Source: an uncultured Phycisphaerae bacterium
Lineage (GTDB): Bacteria > Planctomycetota > Phycisphaerae > UBA1845 > PWPN01
Length of the DNA stretch: 51,150 nt
NCBI GenBank assembly: GCA_938005315.1
Contig: CALLOB010000031.1
Coordinates: 1-51,150 of the forward strand
Direction: 5' to 3'
In this document: one piece after another, positions 26,547-34,941 of the stretch
Position numbering within the stretch: the first letter of the stretch is position 1
Layout: every line of letters begins with the position of its first letter
The notes under the pieces: model-generated
Database searches by the model: none
What the model saw: only the letters and a program-made list of their open reading frames with translations
What the model was told of the DNA's origin: nothing
Program-made: the position numbers and the translations under genes

Positions 26547-27751
26547 AGCGTGATCCTGCCTCCCTGGGCCTTGATGCTGTGCTGGGCGGCCTCGAGGATC
26601 CGCACGACCTCCAGACCGGCCCGGCCGTCGGTCAGCGGCCGCGTTCCGTTCTGCACGCATTCGATGAAGTGCGCGGCCATGATCCGCAACGGCTCGGCCT
26701 GCGGTATGTGCGGCACCCAGATGTCGCCGGTGCGGTACTCGATCAGCTGACGCCGGCGGCCCTCCAGGTCGTCCTGGCGGACCTCGATGCCGCTGTCGTA
26801 GACCTTCACCTTCTCGACGGGGTCCAGATCGTTGTAGATCAGGCTGCGGCGGCGGCCGCCGACGACGGTGTGGCGGATCTTCACCGGGCTGAGCCAGTTG
26901 ACGTGGAAGTTGGCGATCAGACCGTCGCCGAAGTCGAGGTTCAGATAGGCGATGCTTTCCAGGTCGTTGCCGCCGTGAGCGGCGCCGAAGGCCGAAAGGC
27001 TCCGCGGCGGCCGGCCGACCAGGTACAGCACGATCGACAGGTCGTGCGGGGCCAGGTCCCAGACCACGTTCACGTCGCGCTGGAACAGTCCGAGATTGAT
27101 GCGGATGCTGTCGATGAACAGCAGGTCGCCCAGCTGGCCCTCCTCGATGATCTGCCGGATCCTGCGGACCGCCGGGTTGTAGACGAAGGTGTGATCGACC
27201 ATCAGCACCCGGCCGCGCCGTTCGGCCAGTTCGACCAGCTCGCGGGCCTGCTCGACCGATGAGCACATCGGCTTCTCGATCAGCACCGACTTGCCGGCCT
27301 CCAGTGCCGCACGGGCCAGCGCGTAGTGGGTATCGACGGGCGTGGCTATGGCCACGGCGTCGATGTCGTCGTCGGTCAGCACCGCCTGGATGTCCTCGGT
27401 GAACCGCAGGCCGGGATAGCCGCGGATCACGGATCGGCCCCGGTCGGGCTGCAGGTCGCAGCAGCAGCGCAGGTTTTCGCCCAGCAGGGCGTGGAAGTTG
27501 CGGACCAGGTTCGGCCCCCAGTAGCCCAGCCCGATCACCGCCACGCGCGGCGCCGCGGGGGTCTGCGACTGCTGTCCGGCGGGCGAGGGACGGTTCCCGG
27601 GGCGGGCCGGCGCGGGGCCGCCGGTCGAAAACCGGGCCGGCTTGCGGATGGCTTCCAGGGACTCCACGTTCGCCAGGGCAGTCCCGCCCGTCGGCTCGGG
27701 CGTCCCGGCGGCGCGGACGCGTACCGTCTTGGTGCAGGTCCTCATGGTCAC
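26543..27751 (-). CDS. Gfo/Idh/MocA-family sugar dehydrogenase (WbpB/WlbA-like)
   Basis: This protein has an N-terminal NAD(P)-binding fold (RVAVIGLGYWGPNLVRNFHA), the EKP motif (VLIEKPMCSSV) and an alpha/beta domain with the NVVWDLAPHDLSIVLYLVG region that includes the catalytic His, as in WbpB/WlbA, which oxidise C3 of UDP-N-acetylglucosaminuronate. Adjacent acetyltransferase and aminotransferase genes complete a 3-amino-sugar set. About 65 residues before the fold are basic, Pro-rich and extra. Start is GTG 27751 (GGGGGAG seven bases upstream) or ATG 27745 (GGAAAG five bases upstream). It is the first gene of the operon, and its ribosome-binding site lies in the hairpin at 27755-27780. Confidence 0.92.
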   Translation of the reverse strand: MTMRTCTKTVRVRAAGTPEPTGGTALANVESLEAIRKPARFSTGGPAPARPGNRPSPAGQQSQTPAAPRVAVIGLGYWGPNLVRNFHALLGENLRCCCDLQPDRGRSVIRGYPGLRFTEDIQAVLTDDDIDAVAIATPVDTHYALARAALEAGKSVLIEKPMCSSVEQARELVELAERRGRVLMVDHTFVYNPAVRRIRQIIEEGQLGDLLFIDSIRINLGLFQRDVNVVWDLAPHDLSIVLYLVGRPPRSLSAFGAAHGGNDLESIAYLNLDFGDGLIANFHVNWLSPVKIRHTVVGGRRRSLIYNDLDPVEKVKVYDSGIEVRQDDLEGRRRQLIEYRTGDIWVPHIPQAEPLRIMAAHFIECVQNGTRPLTDGRAGLEVVRILEAAQHSIKAQGGRITL

Positions 27752-27754
27752 TTT

Positions 27755-27780
27755 CCGGCTCCCCCAAAAAAGGGGGCCGG
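27755..27780 (-). promoter_or_regulatory. Leader hairpin that would bury the ribosome-binding site of the sugar operon
   Basis: On the minus strand, CCGGCCCCC, TTTTTT and GGGGGAGCCGG form a hairpin with nine paired bases, a T-loop and one bulged A. Its 3' arm contains GGGGGAG, the best Shine-Dalgarno sequence of the first gene. Read on the plus strand there is no T-tract after the stem, so it is not a plus-strand terminator. Confidence 0.6.
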
Positions 27781-27799
27781 TCTTATCGTCGTCTTATCG
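27780..27799. repeat. Direct repeat GTCTTATCG x2 in the divergent intergenic region
   Basis: GTCTTATCG occurs at 27780-27788 and 27791-27799, two bases apart (11-bp period), with a further TATCGGGC nearby. An 11-bp period places both copies on about the same DNA face, as in a regulator site, upstream of the divergent dehydrogenase and glycosyltransferase genes. Confidence 0.4.
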
Positions 27800-27899
27800 G
27801 GCGAAGGACTTAAGCTATCGGGCCTGCGATCGAACCTGTCCCGGCGTTCCGGCGTGCCGATCGCTTCAGGAGGCTCCCGCGGCGACCGATAACCTCAGG

Positions 27900-29741
27900 G
27901 TGAGCACCGCCGGCACGCTGTTTCTGCCGCAGGAGGACCGGCTCGCCGGCGCACGCGTCGCCCGGCCCGCGGCCGCAGTCCCGGCCGCCCTGTTCCTGGC
28001 CGTACTGGCCGTCTCGCTGAGCCGCAACCTCTTCGACCCCCCCGGCTTCGACCAGGCCTATTACCTGTACGTCACCGAACGGGTCATGGCCGGCGACGTC
28101 CGGCACGCGCTGTTCTGGTCGATGAACGCCATGGGCGCCTACGTGCCCCATGCGCTCTCGATCCTGCTGTTCGGCACGGAGCCCTGGTCCCTGCGGGCGT
28201 TCGATGCCTGCTGGCAGGCGGCCACCCTGGCGGTGCTCATCGGGTTCATGGGGCGTGTCTCGGGGCGCTGGACCGCGGCCTGGACCGGCGCGGCCTTGTA
28301 TGCCGCCGTCTATTACGGCGGCGGGTATATCCACACCGCGCAGCGCGAAGGATTCGCGGTGCTGCCGCTGCTGGTGATGGCCTGGGCCGTGGTCGCGGCC
28401 GGGCCGGCGGTCGTCTCAGGCGGTGCCGGCTCTGAATCGATGGATTCGCGCCGCCGGGTTCCGCTTCACCTGCTGGCCGGGACGGCCGGCTTCTTTGCCT
28501 TCTCCATGAAGCCCACCCTGGGCCTGTGCTACGGCGTCCTCTGGCTGCTCCTGCTGGTCGAAGGGTGGACCGCCCGGCGGACCGCGGCTGGGGCGTTCGT
28601 TTCGCTGGCGGCGCTGTCCGTCGGCTTCGTCGGCGCTGCGGCCGGCGGTGCAGCCCTGCTGCTGTACGCCGGGATGTGGACGAGCCTGGGTGGGGCGATG
28701 ACCCTCGGAGCCCAGGTTCCCGGCGGCTACGTGCAGGGGGCGGCCCTGGCCCGGAGCCTGTTCGCGCCGCTCGTGGCGGTCTTGCTGCCGGCGGCGCTGC
28801 TGGGCTGGTGGCTGTCGGGTTTGGGACGGCCTTCGGCCGGCACAGGGCGAACCGGGCGGATGCGGCGGTGTGCTCGCATAACCGTTGGGGCGGCCGCGGT
28901 CGCGGGTTTGCTGCTGCTGACCAGGCGCTGGCCGGAGGCCCGTGAGCCGCTGTGGTCGATGGCCGGCCTGCTGGTCCCGGCCGTCGGCGCGATCGTGCGT
29001 GATGCGGGCGGTGCGTCATCCCGGGGACGTCGGGTATGCGTGCTGGTGGCTGCCGCGAATTTCGCCGGGGTTTGTGTTCAGGGATGGTTCTTCCTGTACC
29101 ACATGCTGCCGCTGATGGCGTTCGCCGCGTGCCTGACGGCCCTGGAGCTTGATGAAGGCTTTCAACGGGCGCGGATCGGGGAGGGAAGGATCTCCGGCTG
29201 GTGGATCGCCTGTTGCGGCGCCGTCCTGTACCTGCTGATCGGATTCTGGGGCGGCACGATGACCAGGTTTTCCGACAGGTTCTTCGTGCTGGCGGGCACG
29301 GACCTCGTCGGGCACTATGAGCGCGTGACCCGCCCCAAGACGCGCTACCCGCACTACGGCACCAGCATGCGCGTGGCCGAGCGCATCCGCGCGCTGACGG
29401 GCCCCGACGAGCCGATCGCCCTGCTGTTCCGCGAGCCGCGCATCTATCACCTTGCCCGCCGGCCGCCGACGCATCCCCTGCTGGTCATCAACGAGTGGAC
29501 GGCGCCGCTGTTCGGGGATTTTCTGCAGGCGATCGCCGATCGCCGCCCGCGGGTGGTCGTCGCCCGCGTGCCCGAGTCGGCCCGCGGGCTCCAGGATGCC
29601 GCCGCAGTGCAGGAAGCCCTGTTCGCGGATGCCGAGGCGTTCTTCGGCCCGCCGGGCCGGATCATCCGCCAGGCTTACCGGCTCAGCGAGGTCATCGACG
29701 ACGTCGCGATTCTGCGGCCGACCGGCGCGATGGTTCGATAA
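27900..29741 (+). CDS. GT-C-fold membrane glycosyltransferase (GT39/ArnT-like)
   Basis: This 613-aa protein has 12 or so predicted membrane helices, beginning AAAVPAALFLAVLAVSLSR, and a C-terminal soluble domain (about 480-613). The first periplasmic loop has PGFDQAYYLYVTERVMAGD, the Asp-Tyr-Tyr signature seen in GT-C lipid-phosphate-sugar glycosyltransferases, which use a polyprenyl-phosphate sugar to decorate protein or glycan outside the membrane. I cannot assign donor or acceptor. The start is uncertain: GTG 27900 was chosen because it begins the coding bias; AGGAGG lies about 30 bases upstream with no good start codon after it. It is divergent from the sugar operon and may use its product. 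Confidence 0.8.
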   Translation: MSTAGTLFLPQEDRLAGARVARPAAAVPAALFLAVLAVSLSRNLFDPPGFDQAYYLYVTERVMAGDVRHALFWSMNAMGAYVPHALSILLFGTEPWSLRAFDACWQAATLAVLIGFMGRVSGRWTAAWTGAALYAAVYYGGGYIHTAQREGFAVLPLLVMAWAVVAAGPAVVSGGAGSESMDSRRRVPLHLLAGTAGFFAFSMKPTLGLCYGVLWLLLLVEGWTARRTAAGAFVSLAALSVGFVGAAAGGAALLLYAGMWTSLGGAMTLGAQVPGGYVQGAALARSLFAPLVAVLLPAALLGWWLSGLGRPSAGTGRTGRMRRCARITVGAAAVAGLLLLTRRWPEAREPLWSMAGLLVPAVGAIVRDAGGASSRGRRVCVLVAAANFAGVCVQGWFFLYHMLPLMAFAACLTALELDEGFQRARIGEGRISGWWIACCGAVLYLLIGFWGGTMTRFSDRFFVLAGTDLVGHYERVTRPKTRYPHYGTSMRVAERIRALTGPDEPIALLFREPRIYHLARRPPTHPLLVINEWTAPLFGDFLQAIADRRPRVVVARVPESARGLQDAAAVQEALFADAEAFFGPPGRIIRQAYRLSEVIDDVAILRPTGAMVR

Positions 29742-29768
29742 GGCCGCCAACGTGCCCGGAGCGGCGAC

Positions 29769-30941
29769 TCACCGTTTCTCGCGGGCGTACGCCCCGGCCA
29801 TGGCGATCCGTTTGGACAGCGCGGGGTGGTCGTCGAACAGGATTTCCTCCCATCGCGGCGGATCGGGGTCGGCGAGGTTCTGGCGGCTGAGACGCTCGAA
29901 GGCGCCGCGGAAGGCCTCCGGATCGCCGGTGCGCTCGAGGGCATAGCGGTCGGCCTGGCGCTCGAACCGCCGGCTGACCGCGCAGGTCGCCGGCCCGACC
30001 AGCAGGTTGTACACCGCGGTCAGCAGCATGACGCCGGGGAACGCGGCCACCGCCGCCGGCCAGGCCTCCGGGGGCCCTCCGGCGTGGGGCGCCAGCAACC
30101 GGCAGATCAGGGCGACCAGCACCGACGAGGCCGCCGCAATCATGACGATGCGTTTGATCACGTGCCGGTGGACGTGGTGCCCCAGCTCGTGGGCGAAAAC
30201 CACGCCGATCTCACGCTCGTCGAAGCTCTCCAGCAGCGTGTCGGAGAGATAGACGCGGCGCGTGGAACCCAGCCCGGCCAGCATGGCGTTGGCTTTCCTG
30301 GTTTCGGCGCTGAGCCCGAGATCGAAGACCCCGGCCAGCCGGATGCCGCTGCCGGCGGCCAGCGCGGTCAGTCGTTCGACCAGCGCCGGCCGGTCCAGCG
30401 GCCGGGAGGGGTAGAACAGCGGCAGGATCACCAGCGGTACCAGCTTGGCCAGCACGACGCTCAGAAGCATCGCCCCGGCCCACAGCCATACCCCCCAGAA
30501 CCGCCCCCCGTACCAAAGCGTGCCGTACAGCAGGCTCAGAAGGATCGCTCCGATGACCGCCCCGACCAGCCAGCCCGTCGCCTGGAAACGCAGCCACTTG
30601 CGGAAGTTCTGGTTGCTCAGTCCGAAGCGGTGCTCGACGACGAAACCGTCGTAATAATCCAGCGGCAGATGCACCAGCACGCTTCCGCCCACGGCCAGCA
30701 GCCCGAACAGCAGCAGGCCGCCCCAGCGGCCGGGATCCAGCCCGGCGATGAGTTCCGCCGCCGGACGGCCGATGATGCACCAGGCCGCCCAGTAGGCCAG
30801 CGACAGCGGGATGCCGGCCAGATGCAGCGCGAGCTTCTGGCGGTGGTACGCCTTGATGCGCGCCAGATCGTTGCGAAGGTCCCCGGCATCCGGTGCCGGT
30901 GGGGGAGACGCGACCTGCGGCGGATGCGGATCGTCGGCCAT
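29769..30941 (-). CDS. M48-family (Ste24-like) membrane zinc metalloprotease
   Basis: This 390-aa integral membrane protease has HELGHH (His251, Glu252, His255) and the third ligand in ERQADRYAL (Glu near residue 326). The N-terminal half has four or five membrane helices with the Ste24 pattern (LALHLAGIPLSLAYWAAW, LPLDYYDGFVVEHRFGLSN), and DHPALSKRIAMA near the end is typical of the CAAX-type branch. Family members cleave prenylated or membrane proteins; in bacteria they do envelope quality control. GGAGG lies six bases upstream of the ATG. It follows the 482-aa secreted protein gene by 20 bases, so it is the third gene of that operon, and the two uncharacterised partners may be substrates or adaptors. 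Confidence 0.92.
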   Translation of the reverse strand: MADDPHPPQVASPPPAPDAGDLRNDLARIKAYHRQKLALHLAGIPLSLAYWAAWCIIGRPAAELIAGLDPGRWGGLLLFGLLAVGGSVLVHLPLDYYDGFVVEHRFGLSNQNFRKWLRFQATGWLVGAVIGAILLSLLYGTLWYGGRFWGVWLWAGAMLLSVVLAKLVPLVILPLFYPSRPLDRPALVERLTALAAGSGIRLAGVFDLGLSAETRKANAMLAGLGSTRRVYLSDTLLESFDEREIGVVFAHELGHHVHRHVIKRIVMIAAASSVLVALICRLLAPHAGGPPEAWPAAVAAFPGVMLLTAVYNLLVGPATCAVSRRFERQADRYALERTGDPEAFRGAFERLSRQNLADPDPPRWEEILFDDHPALSKRIAMAGAYAREKR

Positions 30942-30961
30942 GAAACCTCCGGACGGCCGGC

Positions 30962-32410
30962 CTACTTCGGGCCGCGCGTATTCGGTGAAGCCGGCGCCGC
31001 CGGCACCGGACGGTACCGCTCCTGCACCTCGCGGACGCGCCTGGCATAGCGGTCTTCCACGTGCTGCCGGTCGGTGAGCACCATCTCCAGCGGGCCGGCG
31101 GTCATGCGCAGCAGCTGACCGCGGGCATCCACGTCGATCTCGTTGACCGGCGGCACCAGCCCCTCGCTGTCCTCGATGCGGAAGGCGTTCGTACGCCCCC
31201 CGCCCAGGGGAACCTCACGCGATCCGACCACCTCGAACGTCCGCAGCGACAGCCCCTTGCGCTGCGTGTCGTACCACGAGAAGGCGAAGACGGCCGGCTC
31301 CCGGAGATTCACCAGCCGCGGCAGCAGCAGCAGCCAGATCGGCGAGCCGAACGTGCGGTCGGTCTGGATCACCCGGTCTTTCTCGTCGGCCGAACTGATC
31401 CGCGCGGGGTAGTCGACCACCAGTTTGTCGTTCTTCCGCAGGGCCTGCTCGTACTCCACCGCCGGCGGGGACGCGGGTTTGCCGGCCTGGGCGGGCGCGG
31501 CGACCTCCTGGCGGTTCTCCCAGCGCTCGTAGCTGAGGTCCTGCGACAGGAACATGTTCTGCTGGAGGAAGCTCACCGACCCGTCCTCCGGGAACAGCCA
31601 GCTCTGCTGCACGATCTGGATACCCTCGTGGCCGTCGATGGTGAAGGCCCGCTCCTCGGTGGCGAGAAAGCCGATCTCGACGCCCTGCCGGAGGATGCGG
31701 TGCCAAGCGGGCGGGGCGGCCAGGTCCGCCAGCCGGACCTCGCCCTGGCGCACCCGGGCCAGCAGCCGCGAGGTGTTCAGGAGGGCGGCCTCGATCCGGG
31801 CCTGCAGGGCCTCGCTGCGCAGCAGGCGGAGGCTGCCGGCTACGCGATCGAACAGCGAAACCAGCCGCCGGCGATCCCCGTCCGGCGTCAGGAAGACCAC
31901 TCGCAACAACTCGTCGGACAGGTACCGGACGACAAGCTGCTGCTGCAGGAAGCGGCCGGCGTCGGATTCGAACGCCGCCGCGTGCCGCAAGGCCTGATGC
32001 CCCTCGACCTCGGCGGGCTCCGAACGCAGCACCTCCACTTTCTGCCGGCTGGCCGAAAGAGCGGAGGACAGTTCCTCGGCCATGGCCTCGGCGTTCCATG
32101 GACGCCTAGCGGCCAGGATCTGGACGGACAGCGAAAACGCATCCCCGGCCTCGCCGCGGTGCGTGAAGCGGCACACTTCCACCGCCTCGTCGATGGTCTG
32201 CTTTTCCCGCTGAATCCGGGATCCCGCCGGCGGGCGGATGGAGAAGCCGAAGCTCCCGTCCGTGTAGGCCGGAGCCAGATCCCGATCCAGCCAGTCGCCC
32301 TGAGAGGCCGCGGTGGTCTGGGCGCGCACCGGCATGATGACGCCCAGGACCGCCGCCAGCACCCGGCACGCAAGCCCGTGGGGCCTTGCCAGAAAATGCA
32401 GGTCGTTCAT
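30962..32410 (-). CDS. Secreted protein of unknown function, operon partner of M48 protease
   Basis: This 482-aa protein has a signal peptide (LACRVLAAVLGVIMPVRAQ, about residues 14-32) and no membrane helix or catalytic motif I recognise. The mature part shows repeated FSIRPPAGSRIQREKQ and VEGHQALRHAAAFES-type segments, resembling the small beta-sheet domains of proteins that measure the effect of a quantity on a response, but I do not name it. It reads WLFPEDGSVSFLQQNMFLSQ and is rich in Glu and Arg. Its ATG overlaps the stop of the 633-aa gene upstream (ATGA), and it is followed by the M48 protease after 20 bases. Confidence 0.8.
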   Translation of the reverse strand: MNDLHFLARPHGLACRVLAAVLGVIMPVRAQTTAASQGDWLDRDLAPAYTDGSFGFSIRPPAGSRIQREKQTIDEAVEVCRFTHRGEAGDAFSLSVQILAARRPWNAEAMAEELSSALSASRQKVEVLRSEPAEVEGHQALRHAAAFESDAGRFLQQQLVVRYLSDELLRVVFLTPDGDRRRLVSLFDRVAGSLRLLRSEALQARIEAALLNTSRLLARVRQGEVRLADLAAPPAWHRILRQGVEIGFLATEERAFTIDGHEGIQIVQQSWLFPEDGSVSFLQQNMFLSQDLSYERWENRQEVAAPAQAGKPASPPAVEYEQALRKNDKLVVDYPARISSADEKDRVIQTDRTFGSPIWLLLLPRLVNLREPAVFAFSWYDTQRKGLSLRTFEVVGSREVPLGGGRTNAFRIEDSEGLVPPVNEIDVDARGQLLRMTAGPLEMVLTDRQHVEDRYARRVREVQERYRPVPAAPASPNTRGPK

Positions 32411-34308
32411 ATCGAGTCTTCCACAGCGGTCACATCCCGTCGGCGATCCGGGGCCGAGGCCGGTTCGTCGGGCCGCTTCCTGATCCGGCTCGGCGGTTCG
32501 GGTTGCGCCTCGGCGGGTTCATTGTCCGCCGGCTCCTGCCATGTGCCGTCGTCGAGGGTCACCGCCGCCAGCCGGCCGTCGGGCTCGAACAGCAACGTCA
32601 GAGCCGCCGGATTGTAATCGCGAATCACGCGTATCGCGCGGCGACGTCCGCCCGACCGATCCCCCGGCAGTGGCTGTTCGCCCCAGGGCAGAAGGAACCA
32701 CGCAGCCGGCCCGGCCGTGCGACTGCAGGCCGAGGTGAAGGCCATCGGTGTCGCCGCCGGATCGGCCGACATCTCCGCGGCCGCCAGCAGGATCACCGGC
32801 TCGCTGGCATAGGTCTCGTCGATCGCCGATTCGTCTTCCCGGCTGCGGACCCCCGCCTGCAGGCGCCGGCGCACGGGACCTTCCGGGTCGCGGCGCTCCT
32901 CCTCATATCGCAATAATTCTCGCCCGGCCGCCTCCAGCCGCATGGCGATCTCATGGCGGTTCGCGTCGTGGGCCAGGCGCACCGTCTCGGTCGTTCGGAT
33001 CCTCGCTCCACGGCCGGCCTTCTGCTCCGATCGGGAGCGCAGGATGTAGGAGGGTGGAGTTTCCGCGGTCGGTCGGCAGGATGCGTCCTCCATGCCGATG
33101 ATCATGGCCGGCGACCGCAACAGAAACCGTTGATCTCCGCACATCGCGTCCGTCAGTCGGCGGCTCAGCCCCTCGGCGCGAAGACCGGTCAGCCAGTGAA
33201 CGGCGGAATCGCGGGCACGCGACACATCCACGAGATCCTCGATGCCGCGCACCTCCGCGATCCGGGCCAGCGAGCGGCAGCGCTCCAGCAGGTCGGCCTT
33301 TCCGTCGTGCGGGCATCGTCCGGCCATCACCAGGGCGGTCGCGGCGTTCACCTGCGCGGCGCACAGCAGCACCGGCGCGGCATCGGAGGAAGCCGGCTCC
33401 GCCCAGGCGTGGACGAACGGGCGGCCGTTCTCCTCGGAATGCTCGACCTCGGGACGCGTGAGGCTCCGTGGCGTGTACTGGCGGACCAGGTCCGCCGTCA
33501 CCGCCTCGATCGTCCGCGACGCCAGAAGGGGCACCCGGTAGAGATCCAGAAACCAGCAGCTGGTTTCGTCCTGGGCCATCATCCGCAGCATGTAATCCCG
33601 CCCGGCCTCGTAGGCGACGAACCGGGCCTCGGGAGGCGGCACGAAACGGATGCCCGCGCCGGTCATCAGGTCGTCGGCGCCGTCCGCCACCTGCGCGTCC
33701 TGCAACACCAGCGTCTCGCAGATGCGATCCAGCAGCCGCAACTCGCGCCGCCGCAGGGGAGCGTCGCACACCAGCAGAACGCCGACCGCCTGCCCGCCCG
33801 GTGCCACGGCCGCGCGTCCGAGGCAGTGGTTCTGGACTGCCGGGCGAAAAGGCGACACCAGCGTCAATGCCACCGACCACCCCGGCAGCTGTCCGACCCC
33901 GCCGGGGCCCAGCGACTTGACCTCCTTCGGAATACCCGAAGCCAGCGCCGCGGCCATCCGCGTGATTATCTCGGGCGCCGCTCCCTCAGGCATGGACCAG
34001 GGTCTGGGCTCGGCGCGAAAGACATAAAGCCGACGGGCCGGGCCACCGGATTCGTCGCTTTCGCCCAGGGCGACCACCAGCCCCTCTGGTGGGTCTTCAG
34101 GCGTCACGGCATCCCAGCTGCGGGGCGCGCGAAACGAGAGGTGGCCGACCGGGTAAAGTGAAGCTTCAGAGAGGACGATCTGGTCCGAGGTGGTCTTGCG
34201 ATGCCCGACATATGTGGCCAGAGCGAGGGTCAGCAGCAGCACCACAGAGCAGGCCGTGCTCGATCTGAAAGGACTGCAGTAGCGCCGAATTGAATCTGCT
34301 TCTTCCAT
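32407..34308 (-). CDS. Membrane-anchored protein of unknown function, first gene of the M48 protease operon
   Basis: This 633-aa protein has one N-terminal membrane helix (ACSVVLLLTLALATYVG, about 19-36) and a large soluble periplasmic region of several alpha/beta segments (GHLSFRAPRSWDAVTPEDPP, GWSVALTLVSPFRPAVQN, YMLRMMAQDETSCWFLDLYR). The C-terminal 50 residues are Pro, Arg and Asp-rich. Several cysteines lie in the soluble part. I recognise no family. The stop overlaps the ATG of the next gene. Like its partner it carries PRSW/PPAGS-type segments near the N-terminus, which suggests the two proteins are distantly related; this is inference. Confidence 0.75.
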   Translation of the reverse strand: MEEADSIRRYCSPFRSSTACSVVLLLTLALATYVGHRKTTSDQIVLSEASLYPVGHLSFRAPRSWDAVTPEDPPEGLVVALGESDESGGPARRLYVFRAEPRPWSMPEGAAPEIITRMAAALASGIPKEVKSLGPGGVGQLPGWSVALTLVSPFRPAVQNHCLGRAAVAPGGQAVGVLLVCDAPLRRRELRLLDRICETLVLQDAQVADGADDLMTGAGIRFVPPPEARFVAYEAGRDYMLRMMAQDETSCWFLDLYRVPLLASRTIEAVTADLVRQYTPRSLTRPEVEHSEENGRPFVHAWAEPASSDAAPVLLCAAQVNAATALVMAGRCPHDGKADLLERCRSLARIAEVRGIEDLVDVSRARDSAVHWLTGLRAEGLSRRLTDAMCGDQRFLLRSPAMIIGMEDASCRPTAETPPSYILRSRSEQKAGRGARIRTTETVRLAHDANRHEIAMRLEAAGRELLRYEEERRDPEGPVRRRLQAGVRSREDESAIDETYASEPVILLAAAEMSADPAATPMAFTSACSRTAGPAAWFLLPWGEQPLPGDRSGGRRRAIRVIRDYNPAALTLLFEPDGRLAAVTLDDGTWQEPADNEPAEAQPEPPSRIRKRPDEPASAPDRRRDVTAVEDSI

Positions 34309-34588
34309 GTGCGGACATCTTACGCGCCTCTTGCTGTTTTGCCATGCCCGCCTCAGTTACCTCCGGCTGTTTGGCTGTGACCGTCCGATGCGCGCCTGCA
34401 CTGCCTGGCGACGGCCGTCTGACCCCCATCCCCGATGTTTCGTCAAGGTCTTTGCAGACAATATGTTGCGCTTCGCCAAGGGAGTCGAGATCCCGGTGTG
34501 CCTGCCTTCACACGGCTGCCGAACCGTCGGCGTGCTCCCATCCCGGCCCACCGTGCCAATCGCACGCAACCTCAGCCGCCAGCAGCCC
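34309..34588. other. Divergent intergenic region, no gene seen
   Basis: No frame here has convincing coding bias. The region separates the minus-strand protease operon from the plus-strand hpf operon and ends at the promoter at 34589. A minus-strand TTGACG at about 34448 lacks a good -10. Confidence 0.4.
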
Positions 34589-34617
34589 TTGACGCACCTT
34601 CGCGGATGCCTTACAGT
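34589..34617 (+). promoter_or_regulatory. Putative sigma-70 promoter of the hpf-ptsN operon
   Basis: TTGACG (34589-34594) and TACAGT (34612-34617) are 17 bases apart. It would give an unusually long leader of about 320 bases before the TTG start at 34942. Confidence 0.55.
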
Positions 34618-34941
34618 CTGGCCGGCATCAGTTGCCTGGCTCCTATTGCCCGGATGCGGCGCGGCGGCCATCACCGAACAACATCATCCCGGCGCGCCGG
34701 GAGTGCGGAACAGCGGTTTTGGATGCTGGTGTCTTGTATCCGGCGGTATGCCGACCGGCGGGCGACGTCTTCCGCGGGGCTGCGGCGAACCGCCGGGCCG
34801 TCGCATCGTGCGGGTGTACCGGGGCGTCAACGGCGCGGACTGTCTGCGGCGGGGATCGCGGACCTGCCGGGGCACACTCATGGCAAGGCCTGCGACGGCC
34901 AGGGGCGGCTTTCCCGACGATATTTCGAAGGAGGCTCGGCT
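34618..34941 (+). other. Long leader of hpf, about 320 bases, no gene seen
   Basis: This stretch between the promoter and the hpf start carries no frame with strong codon bias. It ends with the Shine-Dalgarno GAAGGAGG (34927-34934). I could not assign it to a riboswitch class. It may be regulatory, or there may be a nearer promoter that I did not see. Confidence 0.35.

Noticed and set aside
34166..34429. 87-codon minus-strand frame upstream of the 633-aa gene
   Set aside because: Overlaps the 5' end of that gene in another frame, with no coding bias.
34435..34941. N-terminal extension of HPF to 34435
   Set aside because: The extension lacks codon bias and similarity to HPF; TTG 34942 has an ideal Shine-Dalgarno and fits the family N-terminus.
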